This document shows, piece after piece, positions 8,711 to 17,179 of a DNA stretch of 34,674 bases. A program made the position numbers and the translations under genes. The stretch is taken from positions 1-34,674 of the forward strand of contig JAEELO010000029.1 of the NCBI GenBank assembly GCA_016282705.1, in the 5' to 3' direction. Origin of the DNA: Candidatus Gastranaerophilales bacterium. GTDB lineage: Bacteria > Cyanobacteriota > Vampirovibrionia > Gastranaerophilales > Gastranaerophilaceae. The notes under the pieces were generated by a model. It had not been told where the DNA came from and made no database searches. It worked only from the letters and a program-made list of their open reading frames with translations. Numbering within the stretch: the first letter of the stretch is position 1; each line of letters starts with the position of its first letter.

Positions 8711-10399
8711 CTATTTAATATTTGAGAAAGTCCAAGCATCTGTAGCAGGCTGAGTTGCTGCTTGGTAATCAGCATCAGATACTCCGCCTTCATCACTTCC
8801 GTGAGCTATTGGCTTATACAATCTGTTGAAATATTCAATAACCATTCTGTCAGAATTGAAGTAAGCCTGAGCTGTTCTTATAGCTTGACGCATCATAATA
8901 GCCCATTTAACTTTATCATTGTAGTATGTAGGAATAATTTGATTTTCAATTATATCCATCATACATTCATAGTCTTTTTTATGTCTTTCTTCCCATGGAA
9001 TGTTATCATCCAATCCCGGATATTCAATAGTATAACCGTTAATTCCGGGGAATGTACCTTCTACAGTCCAACCGTCAAATGTAGATAAGTGCAGAGCACC
9101 GTTTGCATTAGCTGACATACCTGAAGTACCTGATGCTTCAAAAGGTCTTAACGGAGTATTTAACCAAATATCGGAAGCTCTTTTTAATTTACCGCTCAAA
9201 TCAAGTTCATAACCGGTAAGAACAACAACATTCTTCATTGAATATGAGCTTCTTAATATTTTGTTAAACATTTCTTTACCGCTTACATCATCAGGATGGA
9301 ATTTACCAGCAAAAATTAACTGTATTTTATTTTCATTTAACAGTTTTAAAATTCTGTTTTCATCCATGAAGATTAACCAAGCACGTTTATAATCGGCAAA
9401 TCTTCTTGCCCAAGTGATTGTAAGTACATTCGGATCTAATCTTTTACCAACTGTATTTGCAATAAATTCAAATACTTCTTTTTTCATTTCTTTCTTTGAC
9501 TCAAGAAGTGCTTCTAAATTATCTGTTTGCATTCTTGGATCTTGCCAGTAATGAAGGTTTACAGCATTTGTAATAGCTCTTATCGGACATCTGCCTTCAA
9601 CCCATTTCCACATTTTATTAGATACTAATCCGTGTAATTGAGAAACGGCATTAGCTAATCTGGACATTCTTAATGCGGCAACTGTCAAAGAGAATTGTTC
9701 TCCGCCTAATTGAACTGCTTCAGCTCTTGAACGACCTGCAAAGAAACCGCCTTTTAATAAATTATCAACCCAGTGAACCTCATTTCCTGCAGCAACAGGA
9801 GTATGAGTTGTAAATACAACTTTTTCTTTAACTTTTGCCAAGTCACCGTCATATTGATTTAATAATTCGAATGCAGCAGGAAGAGCATGACCTTCGTTTA
9901 AGTGAACACAATCAAAATTGTATCCGATTTTTTGAAGTAATCTTATACCTGCTATACCTAAAACCGTTTCCTGTGCAATTCTTATTTTTTCGTTACCGTC
10001 ATATAATTTATGAGATATTGATCTTGCCCATTCAGAGTTTTCATCAATATCAGTAGTCAAATAATATACGGGACAAGTATCAAAAATTCCCGGTTCTAAC
10101 TTATATGCTTTAACTTTTACATTTTCACCATATACTTCTACATTAACAGATTCATTAATATCTGTTAAAAAGTCATAATGTTTTCTAATATATGCAACTT
10201 CAACATTACCGTCATGGTCTATTCTTTGGTTATAATAGCCATATGACCATAACATTGTAATACCGACCATAGGCATTTGGAGATATCCTGCAGATAGCAT
10301 GTGCGAACCTGCCAAAAAGCCTAAACCGCCAGAATATGTTGCAATAGATTGGTCAATTGCTATTTCCATCGAGAAATATGCTACATTTGGTAATCCCAT
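8711..10399 (-). CDS. alpha-glucan phosphorylase family protein (short, GlgP-like)
   Basis: 562 residues, ATG after AGGAGAG. The GT35-type alpha-glucan phosphorylase family releases glucose-1-phosphate from glycogen or maltodextrin. Matches: AYFSMEIAIDQS (7-18), TYSGGLGFLAGSHMLSAG (21-38), HLNEGHA, VFTTHTPVAAGNE, WARRFADYKRA, IFAGKFHPDD and RPFEASGTSGM ending at M428. The residue after SGTSGM is normally the lysine that forms the PLP Schiff base; here it is Ser429 (codon TCA), and the region continues ANANGALHLSTFDGW. The protein is also shorter than E. coli GlgP (about 815), because little precedes AYFSME, as in the compact branch of the family. It may be inactive, regulatory or mechanistically altered. 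It stands alone, with its own promoter and terminator. Confidence 0.88.
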   Translation of the reverse strand: MGLPNVAYFSMEIAIDQSIATYSGGLGFLAGSHMLSAGYLQMPMVGITMLWSYGYYNQRIDHDGNVEVAYIRKHYDFLTDINESVNVEVYGENVKVKAYKLEPGIFDTCPVYYLTTDIDENSEWARSISHKLYDGNEKIRIAQETVLGIAGIRLLQKIGYNFDCVHLNEGHALPAAFELLNQYDGDLAKVKEKVVFTTHTPVAAGNEVHWVDNLLKGGFFAGRSRAEAVQLGGEQFSLTVAALRMSRLANAVSQLHGLVSNKMWKWVEGRCPIRAITNAVNLHYWQDPRMQTDNLEALLESKKEMKKEVFEFIANTVGKRLDPNVLTITWARRFADYKRAWLIFMDENRILKLLNENKIQLIFAGKFHPDDVSGKEMFNKILRSSYSMKNVVVLTGYELDLSGKLKRASDIWLNTPLRPFEASGTSGMSANANGALHLSTFDGWTVEGTFPGINGYTIEYPGLDDNIPWEERHKKDYECMMDIIENQIIPTYYNDKVKWAIMMRQAIRTAQAYFNSDRMVIEYFNRLYKPIAHGSDEGGVSDADYQAATQPATDAWTFSNIK

Positions 10400-10446
10400 T
10401 CGGCTCTCCTTATTTTTTTCTGAACAAAAATTTTACTAACTTGTAA

Positions 10447-10475
10447 TTTATACCAACAACATAACAAAAAATCAA
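10447..10475 (-). promoter_or_regulatory. candidate promoter for the phosphorylase gene
   Basis: On the minus strand TTGATT (complement of 10470-10475), a 17-base spacer and TATAAA (complement of 10447-10452) lie 47 bases upstream of the ATG at 10399. Confidence 0.5.
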
Positions 10476-10529
10476 TATTTTCTCAAATTAATTATAAATA
10501 ATGGTACAATTATGTAAACGGAGGTAAAA

Positions 10530-10976
10530 ATGACATTAACTGATAACAATTACTATAGTAAAAAGCTTGGTGAAATTCTTGTTGATATGCGCATTGTTAA
10601 TGATGAACAAGTTCTTAACGCATTATTTGTTTCAAAGAAAACTCATTCAAAAATAGGATCCACTATGGTAAGAGAAGGAATGATAACTTTGGAACAACTA
10701 AAAACAGCACTGAAACTTCAATTGGGGTTTGATGCGGTTACAGAAGAACAAATTTCTTCTTTGAACTCAAATATATTATCAATATTACCTGAAGATTTTA
10801 TTAAAATGTTCTGTGTTTTACCTATCAGTTCAGATGAAAGAACACTTACAGCAGGATTTGTTAACCCTCTTGATAAAACGGTAATATCCAATGTTATTGC
10901 ATATACAAGCATGAATCCTAAGATATTAGTTATTACGCAATATGAATATCAAATGATTATACAAAAGTTTTTTTAA
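10530..10976 (+). CDS. stand-alone MshEN / GspE N-terminal domain protein
   Basis: 148 residues, ATG after GGAGGT, the best ribosome binding site in the window. The sequence matches the domain found at the N terminus of type II secretion and type IV pilus ATPases: KLGEILVDMRIVNDEQVLNA (residues 11-30), then the repeat unit SKIGSTMVREGMITLEQLKTA, and the second half ILPEDFIKMFCVLPISSDERTLTAGFVNPLD. The Walker ATPase half is absent. In this family a tandem K/RLG-x4-L type motif binds c-di-GMP; the motif is present in degenerate form. A single-domain protein of this type could be a c-di-GMP or pilus-assembly adaptor. It is 27 bases upstream of serB and probably cotranscribed. It is not a truncated gene: start, stop and length agree with one complete domain. 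Confidence 0.72.
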   Translation: MTLTDNNYYSKKLGEILVDMRIVNDEQVLNALFVSKKTHSKIGSTMVREGMITLEQLKTALKLQLGFDAVTEEQISSLNSNILSILPEDFIKMFCVLPISSDERTLTAGFVNPLDKTVISNVIAYTSMNPKILVITQYEYQMIIQKFF

Positions 10977-11003
10977 AAAATAGTTTTTACATAGCGAGGA
11001 AAT

Positions 11004-11624
11004 ATGAAATTAGCAGTTTTTGATTTTGATTCAACATTAATGGAAGGTGAAACTTTAGAATTCATTGCAAAAGAATACAATTTAGAGCCTTTAATTAAAA
11101 AAATAACGACGGAAGCAATGGAAGGAAAAATTGATTTTTTTGAAAGCTTAATAAAAAGAGTTTCTCTTTTAAAAGGAGCAAAAGAAGAAAAAATCAAAGA
11201 TATATGTGAGAACTTACCATATACAAAAGGTGCAAAAGAAACAATTTATGAACTAAAAAAAATGGGATATAAAGTTGTTTGTTTTTCCGGAGGATATGAA
11301 ACTGCAACAATTCCGGCACAAAAAGTTCTAGGATATGATGCACAATTTTCAAATATATTCCATTTTAAAAACGGAGAATTAACCGGAATGCTCGGAGGAG
11401 AAATGATGTTCTCCGACAGCAAAGGTAAAATGTTAAAAAGACTTCAAGCCATAATGGATATATCAAAAGAAGATACCATTGCAATAGGCGATGGGGCAAA
11501 TGATTTAAGTATGTTTCAATATGCAGGAAAACGTATCGCTTTTTGTGCAAAACCGATTTTAAAGGAAAATGCAGATATAATAATTGACATAAAAAATCTG
11601 ACTGAAATATTAAATCATATGTAA
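11004..11624 (+). CDS. serB: phosphoserine phosphatase-type HAD hydrolase
   Basis: 206 residues, ATG after GCGAGGAAAT. HAD subclass IB phosphatase; SerB makes L-serine from phosphoserine. Motif I is DFDSTLMEGE with D7 nucleophile and D9 acid/base; E13 is the Glu of the SerB substrate pocket. Motif II is CFSGG (91-95, S93), then SDSKGKM with K138 or K140 as motif III, and motif IV is GDGANDLSM (160-168, D161 and D165). The length lacks the ACT domain of E. coli SerB and matches the compact archaeal/Firmicute form. Other HAD-IB substrates cannot be excluded by motif alone. Confidence 0.87.
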   Translation: MKLAVFDFDSTLMEGETLEFIAKEYNLEPLIKKITTEAMEGKIDFFESLIKRVSLLKGAKEEKIKDICENLPYTKGAKETIYELKKMGYKVVCFSGGYETATIPAQKVLGYDAQFSNIFHFKNGELTGMLGGEMMFSDSKGKMLKRLQAIMDISKEDTIAIGDGANDLSMFQYAGKRIAFCAKPILKENADIIIDIKNLTEILNHM

Positions 11625-11815
11625 ATTTTTGTAAATTTTATTTATATGATTAAACCGGCTAAAATACTATTTTAATTGACTAAAGTGGAATTTTAATAAA
11701 AATTTTAATTGTTCATCTCTGAATTTAGAGCTAAAAAAAACTCTTTATATATATAAGACTAATTATTATACAAAGCGTTTAAACAGCGCCAAAGATGATA
11801 CGGGGATAAAAAGGG

Positions 11816-13684
11816 ATGAATTTAATTTCATTGAAGCTTGATTTCTTCAATTACTTGGAGAAAGAAGGAAAAACTGACGGTTTAAAAGAAGATGAGATAT
11901 TATCTTCCGACTTAAGCATTTTTATGTATTCCTCAGAATTTGAAAAATTCATGGATGAAAAAGGCAGTGAATATAATCTACCTGAAGATTTTTCAGGAAG
12001 CATAAGTGATATATTAGAAATGGAATTTGATGAGGAAACCGGTGAATTTAAAACAGGTGAAGATGATGAAAATTCCTTAATGGGTGGATTATTAAACGAA
12101 TTATTTAAAAATGAAGATGTATTAAAAGCAACAGATATAGACCACGACGGTAAAATAAGCCAAGATGAAATGACTAATTTCATTCAATTGGCAAATCAAT
12201 ATGATAAAGATGACAAAAACTTCACATTAAAAGATATTTTCGGGGCAGTAAAAGGTATTGAAGACGGAACATTCAATCCGTCATACGGTATTATTCCTAC
12301 TGAATTATCAGACCCGGCTGCGCTTGCAATGCAGCAAGCATTGTCAACAAATGCAGCAAATAATACAGATGGTGGGAATACAACAAATAGTACGAGCGGA
12401 ACAACAGAACCAAAGAACAATTCATTCAACACACAAAATTCCGGACCTGCCGCTACTCCGACTCCATCTAAAGGTGCAACTGAAGAATCAGAAAATAAAG
12501 CAAAAGAAATCGAAGAAATTGACAGACAAATTGCAGAAAAGACAAATGAAATAAATTCATTAACCTCCGAAAAAGCAAATGCATACTCAGCAAATTCAGA
12601 ATATCAAACATTAACTAATGATTTAAAAACAGTTAATGATACAATTGCGAAATCCAGCAGTAATATAACAACACTTGAAACTGATTTACATAAAACACAA
12701 ACAGATATATCAGCAAAACAAGCAGAACTTGATAACTTGCAAGATCCTAAAGTATTTACGGAATACAAAGAACAAATCGATGCAAAAAGAAATGAATTAA
12801 AATCCGCAATTGAAAGTTTAAAAACAAAAGAAAGCGAAACTCAACAAAAGATTGAAACAGAAAAACAAACAATAACAACAAATGAACAAAAGCAAGCAAC
12901 ATTAGAAGGACAAATTAAAGAATTTGAACAAAACAATCCAAATGATCAAATTAAAGAAATAAACAGTAAAATTGAAACTTTAAAAAGTGACATTTCATCA
13001 TTGAAGGAGCAAAAACAACAGAAACAAACAGAAATCAAACAAACAAGAGATCAAGAAAAATCTGATGCGGAAGTATACGGAAAAGCAACTGCATACAGAC
13101 AAAGTGAATTTGTAAAATATATGATGGATTACGCAACAGACAGCGGTACAAGAAACAGATACGATAGTGCGAACCACGGAGGTGCTTGGTGCGCAATATT
13201 TACAAGTGAAGTAACAGAAAAATTATATGCAGAAGTAGCCAAAAGACTCGGAATGTCTACAAATCAATCGCAAGACTTAGGAGGAAACCAAATGGCTATG
13301 CACGCTACAGCTTGGGGTAAAATGGTACAAAATGCATTATCTAATGCAGGAATTAAACAACAAGCAACAATTAATATATCACATATGACAGAACAGCAAA
13401 GAAAAGATGCTGTAAGAAACGGCTTAATTTATCCTGGTATGACATTTGAATATGAAGAAGGCGGACATTATCATACCGGATTCATTGAAAGTATTAATCC
13501 TGATTTAACTTGGAACACTATCGAAGGAAATTCTACCGGAGGTAAAACAGGTCAAAACAGAAGAGATGCAACTTACAGTAAACTTACCAGTGTAACAGAC
13601 TCAACATTAAAAACAATGTACTGGCTTGTACAAAGAGGAATTATAACGGCAGAAGAAGCAAATAGAAGATTATATGGGGCATAA
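11816..13684 (+). CDS. EF-hand / coiled-coil / CHAP-like peptidase protein, tandem copy 1
   Basis: 622 residues. Domains in order: a conserved helical N-terminal domain (1-165, beginning MNLISLKLDFFNYLE) with one canonical EF-hand loop DIDHDGKISQDE at 107-118 (D107, D109, D111, S115, E118); a Thr/Asn/Pro-rich linker (166-222); a coiled coil (about 225-412); and a C-terminal domain (415-622) resembling CHAP or NlpC/P60 cysteine peptidases. Candidate catalytic residues are C459 in GGAWCAIFTSE, H553 in HYHTGFIE, and E570 or N572 in TIEGNSTGG. CHAP enzymes cleave peptidoglycan peptide or amide bonds. No signal peptide or membrane segment is visible, so the export route is unknown. The start is a non-AGGAGG site after GGGGATAAAAAGGG. 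A paralogue follows 130 bases downstream. Confidence 0.8.
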   Translation: MNLISLKLDFFNYLEKEGKTDGLKEDEILSSDLSIFMYSSEFEKFMDEKGSEYNLPEDFSGSISDILEMEFDEETGEFKTGEDDENSLMGGLLNELFKNEDVLKATDIDHDGKISQDEMTNFIQLANQYDKDDKNFTLKDIFGAVKGIEDGTFNPSYGIIPTELSDPAALAMQQALSTNAANNTDGGNTTNSTSGTTEPKNNSFNTQNSGPAATPTPSKGATEESENKAKEIEEIDRQIAEKTNEINSLTSEKANAYSANSEYQTLTNDLKTVNDTIAKSSSNITTLETDLHKTQTDISAKQAELDNLQDPKVFTEYKEQIDAKRNELKSAIESLKTKESETQQKIETEKQTITTNEQKQATLEGQIKEFEQNNPNDQIKEINSKIETLKSDISSLKEQKQQKQTEIKQTRDQEKSDAEVYGKATAYRQSEFVKYMMDYATDSGTRNRYDSANHGGAWCAIFTSEVTEKLYAEVAKRLGMSTNQSQDLGGNQMAMHATAWGKMVQNALSNAGIKQQATINISHMTEQQRKDAVRNGLIYPGMTFEYEEGGHYHTGFIESINPDLTWNTIEGNSTGGKTGQNRRDATYSKLTSVTDSTLKTMYWLVQRGIITAEEANRRLYGA

Positions 13685-13705
13685 TATAAAATTTGTTTCG
13701 CGCCA

Positions 13706-13762
13706 AGAAACAACCTGTATATTAAGGAATTAATATTTCTTAATATACAGGCAATTTCTTTT
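13706..13762 (+). terminator. strong rho-independent terminator between the tandem copies
   Basis: 13714-13726 (cctgtatattaag) pairs perfectly with 13739-13751 (cttaatatacagg). An outer AAGAAA/TTTCTT helix is separated by CAA on each side, and a T-rich tract follows. It ends copy 1 and implies that copy 2 has its own promoter. Confidence 0.85.
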
Positions 13763-13814
13763 TTAAAAAAAATTTTTTATATATAGATAAGCATATTAAG
13801 AGAAGTAGTTTTAT

Positions 13815-15680
13815 ATGAATTTGATTACTCTAAAGATAGACTTTTATAACTATCTTGAGCAGGAAGGAAAACTTGATGAACAAAAAGCAGAAGATTTATT
13901 GTCTTCTGATATTAGCATATTCATGTATTCTGCTGAATTTCAAAAATTTATAGATGAAAAAGGTTCTGATTATAATATACCCGAAGATTTTTCAGGTTCA
14001 TACACTGATCTTATTGAAATGACTTTTGATACTGAAACATGTCAATTTATACCAAACGAGTACACGGGTAATAAAAGTGATGAAAATCAAGATATAAAAA
14101 TGCTTGAAATGTTAAATGACTTGTTCAAGCAAGATGAAGTTAAAGATGCTTTCGATATAGATCATGACGAAAAAATAAGCAATGACGAAATGAAGAACTT
14201 CCTTCAACTTGCAAATCAATTTGATAATGACAAAGAAAACTTTTCACTTGAAGACATATTTAAAACAATGGAAGGAATAAAAGACGGAACATTTAACCCT
14301 GCATATGGTATTATTCCGAAAGAACTTCAAGGTGAAGATGCAATAAAATTACAAGAACAATTGTCTGAAGAAGCTGCAGAAAAAGTAGGCGGAGACAGCA
14401 GCAAAGTAACCTCAAGTAATAATGTGGGCGGAGGTTCAAGTACGACACCTGACAGAAAAGGTGCGAATGATGATTCTAAATTGGAGTCAGGGAAAATTTC
14501 TGATATTGATAAAGAAATTGAAAGACTGAACAACGAGATTATAAGCAAAAATAATGATAAAGCAAAATTAAAAGCTAATGATAAAGATTACCAGTCAAAA
14601 GTAACCGAATTAAATTCTGTATTATCTGATATTTCAAAAAATGAAGCAAATATAACAAATTTTGAACAATCATTACATGAAACTCAAACTTCAATATCTT
14701 CTTTGACTGCGGAATTAAATAATCTTCAAGATCCTGTTTTGTTTACGGAATACAAAGATGATATTGAAAATAAGAGAAAAGAACTTCAAGCTGAAATAGA
14801 AAAGAAAAATAATGAAGCTGCAAAACTTCAAGAAAATATAGAAAAAGAACAAAAAGCATTAAAAGAAAACAAAGATAAACAAAAAGAACTTGAAGGCATT
14901 ATAGAAAGCTATGAAAAGAATGAACCAAATTCGGAAATAGATAAAATCAATCAAGAAATAACCGCACTTAAAGAACAAATTACAAAATTAGAAAATGATA
15001 AAAAAGAAAAGAAAGAAAATGATTTAAGTAAAGTCAGAAATAGAGAAATATCTGATGCAAAAGTATACGGTGAAGCTAAAGCATACAGAGAAAGCAATGA
15101 ATTCACAAGATGGATGATGGATTACGCAACCAGCAAAGAAACAAGAAACAGATATGATAATACTAACTTTGGTGGAGCTTGGTGTGCAATATTTACAAGC
15201 GAAGTAACAGAAAAATTATATGCAGAAGTAGCAAAAAGACTTGGAATTTCAACAAATAAATCCCAAGGAATGAATGGTAATCAAGTTGCAATGCACGCAG
15301 TTGCTTGGGGAAATCTATATCAAAAAGATTTTGATGCAATTGGTTTGAAACAAAAAGCAGCAATTAATGTAACTAATATGACAGAACAACAGAGAAAAGA
15401 TGCCGTAAGAAACGGTTTAATATATCCCGGTATGACATTTGAATATGAAGCAAACGGCGGTTATCATACAGGATTCATAGAAAGTATAAATGAAGATTTA
15501 ACTTGGAATACAATAGAAGGCAACTCTACCGGAGGTAAAACCGGAGTTAACGTAAGAGATGCTTCAAATCAAAGATTAAGCAGTGCGACAGATACTACTT
15601 TAAAATGTATGTACTGGCTTGTACGCTCAGGCAAAATAACAGCAGCCGAAGCAAATAAACGTTTGTATAATGCAGCATAA
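13815..15680 (+). CDS. EF-hand-like / coiled-coil / CHAP-like peptidase protein, tandem copy 2
   Basis: 621 residues, collinear with copy 1. The N terminus (MNLITLKIDFYNYLE) and C-terminal peptidase-like domain are highly similar; linker and coiled coil (about 225-410) have diverged in sequence but kept length. The EF-hand loop at 114-125 is DIDHDEKISNDE: the Gly normally needed at position 6 for the loop turn is Glu119, so calcium affinity may be lost or altered. Candidate catalytic residues are C457 (GGAWCAIF), H551 (YHTGFIE) and E568/N570 (TIEGNS). No signal peptide. ATG follows AAGAGAAG. Conserved catalytic core with a diverged calcium site suggests duplication followed by regulatory specialisation. 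Confidence 0.8.
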   Translation: MNLITLKIDFYNYLEQEGKLDEQKAEDLLSSDISIFMYSAEFQKFIDEKGSDYNIPEDFSGSYTDLIEMTFDTETCQFIPNEYTGNKSDENQDIKMLEMLNDLFKQDEVKDAFDIDHDEKISNDEMKNFLQLANQFDNDKENFSLEDIFKTMEGIKDGTFNPAYGIIPKELQGEDAIKLQEQLSEEAAEKVGGDSSKVTSSNNVGGGSSTTPDRKGANDDSKLESGKISDIDKEIERLNNEIISKNNDKAKLKANDKDYQSKVTELNSVLSDISKNEANITNFEQSLHETQTSISSLTAELNNLQDPVLFTEYKDDIENKRKELQAEIEKKNNEAAKLQENIEKEQKALKENKDKQKELEGIIESYEKNEPNSEIDKINQEITALKEQITKLENDKKEKKENDLSKVRNREISDAKVYGEAKAYRESNEFTRWMMDYATSKETRNRYDNTNFGGAWCAIFTSEVTEKLYAEVAKRLGISTNKSQGMNGNQVAMHAVAWGNLYQKDFDAIGLKQKAAINVTNMTEQQRKDAVRNGLIYPGMTFEYEANGGYHTGFIESINEDLTWNTIEGNSTGGKTGVNVRDASNQRLSSATDTTLKCMYWLVRSGKITAAEANKRLYNAA

Positions 15681-15730
15681 AAATACTGTTTTATGATGAT
15701 TTATTTGTTGTCATATAAAGACAGTTTTTA
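15680..15730 (+). terminator. probable terminator after tandem copy 2
   Basis: An imperfect hairpin directly after the stop codon: aaaaatactgttttatga pairs with tcatataaagacagttttt with small bulges, followed by T-rich sequence. Confidence 0.5.
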
Positions 15731-15828
15731 TGCTGTATATTAATTTTTGTAAAAGACATTTTCCATGACCTAACAACAAGTTTTCTTTTTGTTTTTTAAT
15801 AAGAACATCAAAGAGAGAAGGATAATTT

Positions 15829-16152
15829 ATGGAAAGTGCTATTAAAACAAGAAAAAGCTCAAGTGTAAAAAGAAGTGCTAACAGATTAAGCAGCACATAT
15901 AGAAATTCACACATGACAGACAGTATCAGCGTCGGAAGAAATATCCACACCGGTACTATGTACAATCCTATCAGAGCAGAAAGAAAATTCAAGAAAATCC
16001 AAAAAGCAGAGAAAACTCACGTAAGTTTTATATCAACACATCCTGCTGAAATTGTTTTAGGATTAGCAATCGGCGCTTGTTTAACTGTAGTAACAAACGG
16101 TGCAGCATTACCTGTTTTGATTGTTGCTGTTATAGCAATAGCTTTATGGTAG
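15829..16152 (+). CDS. small basic protein with C-terminal two-helix membrane hairpin
   Basis: 107 residues, ATG after GAGAGAAGGATAA. Residues 1-65 are strongly basic and Ser-rich (KTRKSSSVKRSANR; RAERKFKKIQKAEK), with no Cys. Residues 74-90 and 93-107 form two short hydrophobic segments separated by TNGAALP, ending at Trp107, so it would be a membrane hairpin with the basic domain on the cytoplasmic side. No family recognised. It follows the two CHAP-like proteins but is separated from them by a probable terminator and has its own strong terminator. Small size and two helices are holin-like, but the long basic tail is not typical; treat as unknown. Confidence 0.7.
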   Translation: MESAIKTRKSSSVKRSANRLSSTYRNSHMTDSISVGRNIHTGTMYNPIRAERKFKKIQKAEKTHVSFISTHPAEIVLGLAIGACLTVVTNGAALPVLIVAVIAIALW

Positions 16153-16166
16153 TTTTTATATAACAT

Positions 16167-16201
16167 AGAAGAAGCTTAAGCCTAAGGCTAAGCTTCTTTT
16201 T
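16167..16201 (+). terminator. rho-independent terminator after the small membrane protein
   Basis: Arms agaagcttaagcc and ggctaagcttct pair with one bulged A around loop TAA, followed directly by a run of six T. It sits 14 bases after the stop codon. Confidence 0.85.
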
Positions 16202-16294
16202 GCTATAAAAAAGTATTTAACTAAACTTTGTAAAAATGTAGTTGAAAGAGTGTTTACGTGTTATCATTTATTCATAAATGTTAGGGAGAATGTA

Positions 16295-17179
16295 ATGATA
16301 AGCGTACAAAAAACCATACAGCAAAATGAACTAAAATTAGCTGTTTTTATAGTTGTTATTTCAGTAATAATATTATTTTTAGGATATCTTATATCTGATA
16401 TTTTTAATCTCGGAATGATAGGTATATTTATATCATTTATTATAGCTGCAGGTGCAAATTTTATTTCATACTTCTTTTCTAGAGATATTGTACTAAAGTC
16501 ACAGCATGCAATACCGATGAGAGATGCTGAATTCCCTGAATACTGCAACATGGTTAGGGGAATGTGCGAAAAAAATAATATAATTATGCCGGACTTATAC
16601 TACATTAAAACAAATGCCCTGAATGCTTTTGCAACCGGCAGAGATCAAAAACACGCAGCTGTTGTTATAACAGAAGGTATGTTAAGAACAACACCGTTAG
16701 ATGAAATATCTGGCGTAATTGGTCATGAATTATCTCATATTGTTCATAAAGATATTATGATAACAAGCTTTATAGCAATACTAATAGGCTATGTAACTAT
16801 ACTTGCAGGTGCTTTAAGAACAGCATCAATGTACAGAACATCAGGAAGCAGACAAAACAACGGATTACTAATGTTAATAGGCCTTGCTTGTTCAATCTTG
16901 GTGCCGATTGCAGGCATGATTATTAAAATGGCAGTTTCTCGTTCAAGAGAATATATGGCAGATGCCACAGGCGGAGTAATATGCGGAGATCCGAAGCTTC
17001 TGGCTAAAGCATTATACAGAATAAGCCATGACGGTCAAGAAATGCCAATGGCGAATACTGCAACAGCACCGTTATACATTTCAAATCCATTTAAAGGAAA
17101 TTCTTTTGCCAATCTTTTTTCAACACACCCGGATATAAATGACAGAATCAGAAGATTAAATGAAATGAGATTGGTTTAA
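16295..17179 (+). CDS. htpX: HtpX-like M48 membrane zinc metalloprotease
   Basis: 294 residues from ATG at 16295, which is preceded by TTAGGGAGAA; an upstream GTG at 16250 is in frame but has no binding site and would add 15 residues not expected in HtpX. Two N-terminal membrane segments (about 15-35 and 40-60) are followed by the protease domain: zinc-binding HELSH at 144-148 and the third ligand E219 in SRSREYMADATGG. Two further hydrophobic stretches (158-172, 191-213) lie between, as in HtpX. The family degrades damaged inner-membrane proteins with the active site facing the cytoplasm. It ends with FSTHPDINDRIRRL, a common M48 C-terminal motif. Its stop codon overlaps the next start (TAATG). 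Confidence 0.93.
   Translation: MISVQKTIQQNELKLAVFIVVISVIILFLGYLISDIFNLGMIGIFISFIIAAGANFISYFFSRDIVLKSQHAIPMRDAEFPEYCNMVRGMCEKNNIIMPDLYYIKTNALNAFATGRDQKHAAVVITEGMLRTTPLDEISGVIGHELSHIVHKDIMITSFIAILIGYVTILAGALRTASMYRTSGSRQNNGLLMLIGLACSILVPIAGMIIKMAVSRSREYMADATGGVICGDPKLLAKALYRISHDGQEMPMANTATAPLYISNPFKGNSFANLFSTHPDINDRIRRLNEMRLV

Noticed and set aside
11625-11815. Terminator or RNA element between serB and the first EF-hand/CHAP gene
   Set aside because: The 191-base gap is AT-rich with only weak dyads such as around 11720-11745; nothing convincing, and several TATAAT-like strings occur by composition.
12196-12432. Antisense and alternate-frame ORFs within the EF-hand/CHAP genes
   Set aside because: They mirror low-complexity linker or coiled-coil coding sequence and have no binding sites.
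13685-13814. Small RNA between the tandem EF-hand/CHAP genes
   Set aside because: The strong hairpin with T-rich tract fits a terminator for the upstream gene; no separate promoter is clear.
16250-16294. Upstream GTG start for htpX
   Set aside because: It has no ribosome binding site and adds 15 residues; ATG 16295 has TTAGGGAGAA at good spacing. The CATTTAT-TC-ATAAATG dyad at 16265-16280 lies in this leader and may be chance.
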